The notes beneath the pieces are model-generated. The model was not told the DNA's origin. It did not search any database and saw nothing but the letters and a program-made list of their open reading frames with translations. The translations under genes and the position numbers were made by a program. Shown piece by piece: positions 56,047 through 64,000 of a DNA stretch of 64,000 nt; the first letter of the stretch is position 1, and each line of letters opens with the position of its first letter. The stretch comes from an uncultured Ectothiorhodospiraceae bacterium (lineage in GTDB: Bacteria; Pseudomonadota; Gammaproteobacteria; UBA9214), in assembly GCA_947258545.1 (NCBI GenBank), contig CAMYJI010000002.1, forward strand, positions 22,584-86,583. The letters run 5' to 3'.

Positions 56047-56079
56047 TAGCCCGGATGCAGTGCAGCGCAATCCGGGCTA
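56047..56079. repeat. Dispersed inverted repeat after the Asp/Arg-repeat gene
   Basis: TAGCCCGGAT (56047-56056) and ATCCGGGCTA (56070-56079) form a 10-base perfect stem with a 13-base loop, a repeat type seen in many proteobacterial genomes. It sits between the convergent Asp/Arg-repeat gene and grxC and could end transcription from both sides, although no T tract follows. Confidence 0.8.
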
Positions 56080-56086
56080 CGGCCGT

Positions 56087-56329
56087 TCACTCCAGTCGCC
56101 CCGCCGCATTGAGACGGGACAGCTCGTCGTAACCACCGATCGATTCACCATTAATGAATATCTGCGGCACTGTGTACCGACCCCCGGAGCGTTTCAGCAT
56201 CTCCTGGCGGCGCTCCCTGTCAGCAGAGATATCGATCACCTCGTAACCCAGCCCCTTGCTCTCCAGCAGCCGTTTGGCCATCACGCAATAGGGGCAGTGC
56301 CCGGTCAGGTAAATCTCGATCTGCGTCAT
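56087..56329 (-). CDS. grxC: Glutaredoxin (GrxC type)
   Basis: From ATG 56329 the product has 80 residues. It is a dithiol glutaredoxin with active site CPYC in TGHCPYCVMAKRLL, TVPQIFI with the cis-proline, and IGGYDEL for glutathione binding. It reduces disulfides using glutathione, consistent with gshB in the same genome. A longer reading to 56428 includes repeat DNA and is not used. AGGAG is eight bases upstream of the ATG. Confidence 0.95.
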   Translation of the reverse strand: MTQIEIYLTGHCPYCVMAKRLLESKGLGYEVIDISADRERRQEMLKRSGGRYTVPQIFINGESIGGYDELSRLNAAGRLE

Positions 56330-56384
56330 CCTGTTCTCCTTGTGAATCCACCAGGGATGCGGATAGTTTACCGCAGTCAGGGGA

Positions 56385-56566
56385 CGGGGCGCATAACACA
56401 CCCTACCCTTTAAATACCTTGTGTGCACCGGTTAGCCCGTAGGGTGCGCTCTGCGCAACGTCGTTGATGTCTCTATCGTCGTGGCTTGTAGGTTGGGCAA
56501 AGTGTAGCGTGCCCAACAGCCAATATCTGTGTTGGGCACGTCGCTTTGCTCCTTTGCCCAACCTAC
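56385..56566. repeat. Intergenic repeat cluster between grxC and ggt
   Basis: Two inverted-repeat families lie side by side. The first is CACCCTAC (56397-56404) with GTAGGGTGCG (about 56449). The second is GTAGGTTGGGCAAAG (56488-56502) with CTTTGCCCAACCTAC (56552-56566), with GTGCCCAACA and TGTTGGGCAC in the inner part. Both resemble repeats common in sulfur- and methane-oxidising gammaproteobacteria and other taxa. The remainder of the gap (56330-56606) holds nothing else I can name. Confidence 0.72.
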
Positions 56567-56606
56567 CGACTATTTTACCGCAGGTTTGCGGCTGAAAATT
56601 AACTTT

Positions 56607-58609
<2,003 letters not shown>

Positions 58610-58626
58610 TTAACGGCAGGGCAACT

Positions 58627-59369
<743 letters not shown>

Positions 59370-59942
59370 TCACGCAGGCAAATGACATCGCACCAGGTGA
59401 TAACCCACTTGGCCGGCCGTCTTGCTGCGATACAATTCCCAGTTCGCCGGCAGTGGCAACTCCAGTTCCCGTTCCGCCTCCAGATAAATCCAGGCCTCGT
59501 CAGCCAGCCAATTGCCCGCCTCGAGTTGCTGAATCACGCCCGACAGTCGCTGTTCACGAAATGGCGGATCGAGAAACACCACGTCAAAGGGCTCTGCTGG
59601 ACCGCGCAGGTACACACCGGTATCGGCCTCCACCACCCGGACCTGGTCGGCACTGAGCAAGCGTAACTGTTCCCGCAAGGTACGCACGACCAGCGGATCG
59701 CTGTCGACCAGCACGACCTCGGCGGCACCACGTGAAGCGGCCTCCAGGCCAAGGGCACCACTGCCGGCGTACAGGTCCAGGCAGCGCGCACCGCGGACCA
59801 CCAGTGCCAGCCAGTTGAACAGGGTCTCCCGGACACGGTCCGGTGTGGGGCGCACACCGGACACCGGGGCGAAGCCCAGCTTGCGGCCACGCCAGGTCCC
59901 GGCAATGATGCGCAACTGATAGCGGGGCTGGTTGGTTTTCAT
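59370..59942 (-). CDS. rsmD: 16S rRNA (guanine-966-N2)-methyltransferase
   Basis: The 190-residue class I methyltransferase has the SAM motif LDLYAGSGALGLEAASRGA and the catalytic NPPY-type motif as FLDPPF. It methylates N2 of G966 in 16S rRNA. The ATG is 59942. It lies between coaD and the M16 peptidase pair that precedes ftsY, the usual gammaproteobacterial neighbourhood, with the lamin-tail gene inserted next to it. Confidence 0.95.
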   Translation of the reverse strand: MKTNQPRYQLRIIAGTWRGRKLGFAPVSGVRPTPDRVRETLFNWLALVVRGARCLDLYAGSGALGLEAASRGAAEVVLVDSDPLVVRTLREQLRLLSADQVRVVEADTGVYLRGPAEPFDVVFLDPPFREQRLSGVIQQLEAGNWLADEAWIYLEAERELELPLPANWELYRSKTAGQVGYHLVRCHLPA

Positions 59943-60074
59943 GTGAAGGCATCATCCGGCCATGGCTGGCAGCCGTCAAACGGCCCTCACCCCCTCCTGG
60001 TTGCCTGTGCCCCCGGATGCCGCATGGCGACATCCGGGGGCACGCAGGCGGGTCGAACCTCCGCGGATTGCGGC

Positions 60075-60743
60075 TCACTCCATCGACCGGGCTGATTGAT
60101 TCCTGCGCGCAACCACGGCCAGTCCGGCAATCCCCCACAGGAACAGACCGAAGGCCGCGGGCACCGGCACCACACTTGCCGGCACACTGCCCGGCGTCGG
60201 CAAATCAAGCACCAGGAAATCAGCCAGGTTGTTATCCGTGTCGACCAGTGGATTAAAACGAGCCAGGCTGCTGCCGGCCGGTACGTCCGGTGCAGCCCCG
60301 CCCTCGCCGGCGAACACGGCGGTCGAAAAGTCACCGTAGCCCAGCGCGTCCAGCACCCCGGAAGCGCCGCGCAACACGATGGAGTCCGGCCCGTTCTGGA
60401 AATCGACGTCTCTGACCAGATCGGCATTGCCGACGAGGCTGGTGCCGTCACCGCTGTCATCGGCAACCACGAAGACACCGTCGGCCGGGATCTCGCCCGA
60501 CAGGGCCACTGCCTGGTACACGCTGCCGTTGGTACCATTTACGCCTTCCAGCAGCATGTCGTCGAGCACGGTCCCCGGACTACCGAACAATTCAACGAAG
60601 ACATTGCCATTGTCCGTAGCCGCTGCATCATAGAGGACTTCGGAAATCACGGTACCGGCAGAGACATTGGCAAAAAGAAACATGCCGGCGAGGCCTGACA
60701 GCCACACCGGCATGCGGTACAAAGGTGTCCGTTCCCTGGACAT
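60075..60743 (-). CDS. Lamin-tail-domain exported protein with VPxPA/PEP-CTERM-type sorting signal
   Basis: From ATG 60743, six bases after a perfect GGAGG, the product has 222 residues: a signal peptide (about 1-30), a domain resembling lamin tail domains (VISEVLYDAAATDNGNVFVELFG, then DSIVLRGASGVLDALGYG), and a C-terminal tripartite sorting region with VPVPAAFGLFLWG, a helix and an Arg pair. Such tails are processed by exosortases, which attach proteins to the surface in exopolysaccharide-producing bacteria. No exosortase is in the window. It interrupts the usual rsmD-M16-ftsY order. Confidence 0.82.
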   Translation of the reverse strand: MSRERTPLYRMPVWLSGLAGMFLFANVSAGTVISEVLYDAAATDNGNVFVELFGSPGTVLDDMLLEGVNGTNGSVYQAVALSGEIPADGVFVVADDSGDGTSLVGNADLVRDVDFQNGPDSIVLRGASGVLDALGYGDFSTAVFAGEGGAAPDVPAGSSLARFNPLVDTDNNLADFLVLDLPTPGSVPASVVPVPAAFGLFLWGIAGLAVVARRNQSARSME

Positions 60744-60898
60744 AAGCACCTCCCTGTTTATGTAAACAGCAATCCCTTGAAAGCGGGGCATCCCAATGTG
60801 TTTCGATTTGGGACGACCCGAGGGAAAGCCTAGCAGGGTGGCAGCGGTGTAACTGCCGGCGATCGTCGCATTGGCCTGTCAGACAATATCTATAGCGG

Positions 60899-62227
60899 CT
60901 AGTCTTCTCCACCCACGATCACGGTCGCCATGTTACCCAGGGGAACCCGGCGCCGGAAAGCATCGCGGATCTGCTCGCGGGTGACGGCCTCGACCCTGGC
61001 ATTAAAGGTCTCGAGGTAATCCAGTGGCAGTTTGTAAAAGCCGATCATGGCGAGGTATTCGACGATCTTGCTGTTGCTGTCGACCCGCAGGGGAAACCCG
61101 CCGGTGATGTTTTTCTTCGCGGACACCAGCTCCTGCTCTGTCGGCCCTTCCGCATGGAAGGTCTTCAGGGTCGCATGCATCACCTCGAGGGCCTCGTCCA
61201 CCTGGTCATTGCGTGTCTGCAGCCCGAATATATAGGGACCGTCCTGGGCCATGGGCGAGAAATAACTGTACACGCTGTAGGACAGGCCGCGTTTTTCACG
61301 GATCTCCTCGTTCAGGCGCGACACCAGCCCGCTGCCGCCGAGGATATGGTTGCCCACGTAGAGGGGGAAATAGTCAGGATCCCCGCGGTGCATGCCCGGC
61401 GCGCCCATGCGCACGTGGGTCTGCGTCGAGGGATGGGAAATGCGTTCTTCGGAGGCATCCCCGAGTGACGCGACCACCGGTACGTCGGGGGCGGGTTTAC
61501 CGTCACGCAAGGCACCGGCCACGCGCTGCGCCAGGTGTTCAGCCGCCTTGCGGTCGACATCGCCTACGATGGCGATGACGGCATTGCCGGCGACATAGTA
61601 TTTTTCATAATAGGCACGGATGTCCTTGAGTGTCATCCGCTTCAGGCTTGCCTCGTCGCCGACCGGGCGCGTTGCATAGGGGTGTTCACCGAAGACCGCA
61701 CGGTAGAAACGGTATCCCGCGATGGTGGACGGCGACTGCTCGTCCTCGCGCAGCGAGACCAGCGTTCGCTCACGGTCACGTTGAAAATCACGCTTATGAA
61801 AGTCCGGCTTGCCCAGCACCTGCTGCAGCACCTCCAGCGCCGGCTCGAACAGTGCCGCATCACTCAGACTGCGCAGCGATATCCAGGCCATATCCCGCAG
61901 GGCACCGGAGCCCAGCTCCGCACCCAGCCCTTCCAGCCGTGCGGCGATGTCGTTGGCCGACAAACCCGCGGCTCCCTTGTCCAGCAGGTGGTTAGTCATG
62001 CTGGCAAGCCCCGGCAGATCGGCGTCATGTGCACTGCCGGCCGCAAACACCACGCGAATATCCACCATGGGCAGTTCGGGCGCCGGCACGTAATACACAC
62101 GCGCGCCATTCCCGGTCTGCCAGTGCTGAATCGGCGGCATGGCCAGCGCCGTGCCGAGACTAAACAACCAGGCCGCAAGGATCACGGCGCCGGAGCGGAC
62201 AGCCCGGTTCAGGTAATTAATGGACAT
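60899..62227 (-). CDS. M16 family peptidase homologue, non-catalytic partner
   Basis: From ATG 62227 the product has 442 residues, with a signal peptide ending near ALA (residue 28) and the M16 fold. The zinc motif HxxEH is absent: the matching place reads MTNHLLDKGAAG. The second half has YSYFSPMAQDGPYIFGLQTRND and KIVEYLAMIGFYKLPLDYL. It should pair with the catalytic M16 protein encoded just upstream as the inactive half of a heterodimer. The gene overlaps the end of that gene by 11 bases. Confidence 0.87.
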   Translation of the reverse strand: MSINYLNRAVRSGAVILAAWLFSLGTALAMPPIQHWQTGNGARVYYVPAPELPMVDIRVVFAAGSAHDADLPGLASMTNHLLDKGAAGLSANDIAARLEGLGAELGSGALRDMAWISLRSLSDAALFEPALEVLQQVLGKPDFHKRDFQRDRERTLVSLREDEQSPSTIAGYRFYRAVFGEHPYATRPVGDEASLKRMTLKDIRAYYEKYYVAGNAVIAIVGDVDRKAAEHLAQRVAGALRDGKPAPDVPVVASLGDASEERISHPSTQTHVRMGAPGMHRGDPDYFPLYVGNHILGGSGLVSRLNEEIREKRGLSYSVYSYFSPMAQDGPYIFGLQTRNDQVDEALEVMHATLKTFHAEGPTEQELVSAKKNITGGFPLRVDSNSKIVEYLAMIGFYKLPLDYLETFNARVEAVTREQIRDAFRRRVPLGNMATVIVGGED

Positions 62228-63541
62228 GGCCACCTCCCGGTAATGCCGGCCGTGGCTTCTTGCCGGGGTCCAGCGGCAGGGGATCGAGTACGGCAATGGT
62301 CTGCTGCTGTGCCACCAGGTACTTTTTGGCCACGGCCTGGACCTGCTCTGCGGTCACGGCATTGACCCGCTCGACGAACTCGTCCATCAGCGCCCAGTCC
62401 AGTCCGACCGACTCCAACCGGCCGATCTGCATGGCCTGGTAGAAAATCGAGTCCTGCTCAAACACATCACTGGCGACCACCTGGGCCTTGACGCGTGCCA
62501 GCTCGCTGGCCTCGACCGGCTCTTCCTGCAGGCGCCTGATCTGCTCATGCAGTGCCTGCTCCACCTCCGCCACACTGTGGCCGCTGGTCGGCGTCCCTTC
62601 GATCAGGAACAGACTGGTCTGGCGGTTGTAGAGATCGTAGCCGGCACCGGCGCTGGAGGCGATCTGGCTGCCACGCACCAGTTCCCGTGCCAGTCGCGCA
62701 CTGTCACCACCATCCAGGATGCCGGACAACACCTCGAGGGCATAGGCCTCACGGTCATCCTCGGCGGTACCCAGCACCGGCACCTTGAATCCCATCAATA
62801 AAAAAGGCACCTCGGCCGGCACCGTCACGGTGATACGCCGCTGGCCGGGTTGCGGCGGCTCGATGCGCGGCTTGGGTGCCTTGATCGGTTCGGATTTGAG
62901 CGGTCCGAAATGCTGCACAGCCAGCTTGAAGACCTCATCGGGCTGAACATCCCCGACCACCACCAGGACTGTGTTGTTCGGTGCATACCAGCGCTCGTAC
63001 CAGACCTGTAGATCCTCCAGCTGCAGGTTCTCGAGATCGTCCATCCAGCCGATGGTGGGATTGCGATAGGAACTGCTGGTATAGGCCGTTGCCTGGAACT
63101 GCTCATAGGTCAGCGAGGTGGGCTTGTCCTCGGTACGCAGACGGCGCTCTTCCATCACGACCTTGCGTTCCTTGGCGAACTCGGCCTCATCCAGCTGCAG
63201 GTTGCGCATGCGATCCGCCTCCAGCTCGAAACTCACCGGCGGCTGGTAAAGGCATTCTCGCTGCCCCCGTTCTCGGCTATGATACGGGAAAACTCACCCG
63301 CTGCATGGTTTTTAGTGCCCTTGAACATCATGTGCTCCAGCACGTGGGAGATGCCGGTAATGCCGTCATGTTCATAACTGGCGCCGACCTTGTACCACAC
63401 CTGGGTAACGACCACCGGCGCGCGATGGTCTTCCTTGACAATCAGTTTCATACCGTTATCCAGCTGATACTCGTGCACCGCCCCACGCGCCAGCGCCAGC
63501 TGGCTGCCTATGAGCAGCACCACAGTCAATACAACACGCAT
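62217..63541 (-). pseudogene. Catalytic M16 zinc peptidase, broken by a frameshifting deletion
   Basis: The 5' part (63541 to 63233) begins with a signal peptide and carries the zinc motif in SHVLEHMMFKGT. It reads to GGSENAFTS and then stops after two further residues. The 3' part (63236 to 62217) resumes in another frame at SFELEADRMRNLQLDEAEF and is intact to the stop. In M16 proteins about 15 residues (the DYTAYFQ-type segment) normally stand between these two sections; here only a few bases remain, so about 43 bases seem lost. Both halves together would make about 441 residues. Sequencing error is possible. The intact non-catalytic partner follows. Confidence 0.85.
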
Positions 63542-63645
63542 GCAACCTCCAGAATCTTGCCTGTTAACCCGAACGGGTATGGGATGATAGGATACCCACC
63601 GCACCATTTGCCATCATTGCGACCCTATCACAGACAATTATTTAC

Positions 63646-64000
63646 ATGCTTGGTTTCCGAAAAAACAAGACCACCGGCGATTCAGACGCCCCCGGAAAGA
63701 CCGGCCTGTTCGCCCGGCTCAAGTCCGGCCTGGCCCGTACCCGCCACAGCCTGACGGACGGCGTTGCCGCACTGGTGCTCGGCAGCAAGGCCATCGACGA
63801 TGAACTGCTGGAGGAAATCGAGACCACGCTGCTGGTTGCCGATGTCGGCGTGGAGGCCACGCGCGAAATCATCGACGACCTCAGCCGGCGCGTTTCGCGC
63901 AAGGAACTGGGCGATGCCGATGCCCTGATGAGCGCCCTGCGGGAGGACATGCAGGCCATACTCGCGCCCTGCAGTCAGCCGCTCGTGATCCCGGCAGGTA
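63646..64000 (+). CDS. ftsY: Signal recognition particle receptor FtsY, 5' part
   Basis: The frame from ATG 63646 stays open to the window end (118 residues). It reads MLGFRKNKTTGDSDAPGKTG, then the N-domain of SRP GTPases: FARLKSGLARTRHSLTDGVAALV, DDELLEEIETTLLVADVGVEATREII. FtsY docks ribosome-SRP complexes at the membrane. The acidic A-domain is very short here. It diverges from the M16 gene over 104 bases. The GTPase domain lies outside the window. Confidence 0.93.
   Translation, partial: MLGFRKNKTTGDSDAPGKTGLFARLKSGLARTRHSLTDGVAALVLGSKAIDDELLEEIETTLLVADVGVEATREIIDDLSRRVSRKELGDADALMSALREDMQAILAPCSQPLVIPAG

Overview
The window is about 60% G+C by eye, gene-dense, and reads as a chromosome segment of a gammaproteobacterium. 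The order bioA, rsmE, chpC, chpA, pilJ, pilI, pilH, pilG, gshB, tonB, algH, ruvX, pyrR, pyrB, pyrC', pilU, pilT, proC, yggT is, from memory, that of Pseudomonas aeruginosa around PA0390-PA0420. The block xth/crc, pyrE, argB, algC, dut, coaBC, radC, rpmB, rpmG matches the PA5315-PA5332 region. A sucrose operon, a PyrK-like protein, a Gld-type ABC cluster and an exosortase-type sorting signal suggest a Chromatiales/Ectothiorhodospiraceae-like lineage rather than Pseudomonas. That placement is inference; there is no rRNA in the window.

Region 1 (1-11317): the end of bioA and rsmE, then on the minus strand the Pil-Chp chemosensory operon controlling type IV pili (pilG, pilH, pilI, pilJ, chpA, chpC). 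The methyltransferase PilK and methylesterase ChpB are absent. Region 2 (11520-20079): a plus-strand run of gshB, an inserted apbE/NusG-II/Gx-transporter trio, tonB, algH, ruvX, pyrR, pyrB, a dihydroorotase homologue that has lost its zinc ligands, and a PyrK-like flavoprotein. Region 3 (20094-25971): the retraction ATPases pilU and pilT on the minus strand, then proC, yggT, a DUF4426 gene and an AmpG-type permease. Region 4 (26153-35736): a small unknown protein, an exonuclease III in the crc position, pyrE, a TauE/SafE permease, a DUF4124 protein, argB, an AlgC fused to a membrane sensor-like domain, dut, coaBC and radC.

Region 5 (35744-42052) is a minus-strand sucrose operon (sps, spp, fructokinase, sus). 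All its junctions are 4-base overlaps and a good sigma-70 promoter lies upstream. It faces rpmB-rpmG. Region 6 (43007-50389) holds a fatty-acid desaturase, a lone hydantoinase A subunit and a four-gene Gld-type ABC system. Region 7 (50604-56329) holds mutM, four membrane-protein genes including an RND-superfamily exporter, an Asp/Arg-repeat secreted protein and a glutaredoxin. Region 8 (56607-64000) holds gamma-glutamyltransferase with a ferredoxin, coaD, rsmD, a lamin-tail-domain protein with a C-terminal sorting signal, a pair of M16 peptidases and the start of ftsY. The catalytic M16 gene is broken by a frameshifting deletion.

Dispersed repeats sit in the intergenic gaps of regions 4-8: a MITE-like element seen twice, a REP/BIME cluster, and two other inverted-repeat families. 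No tRNA, rRNA, CRISPR array, intact insertion sequence or prophage was seen. I found no complete novel system. The observations most worth following up are the Pil-Chp array without adaptation enzymes, the catalytically intact exonuclease in the crc position, the non-catalytic dihydroorotase next to an orphan PyrK-like protein, the complete sucrose operon, and the M16 frameshift.
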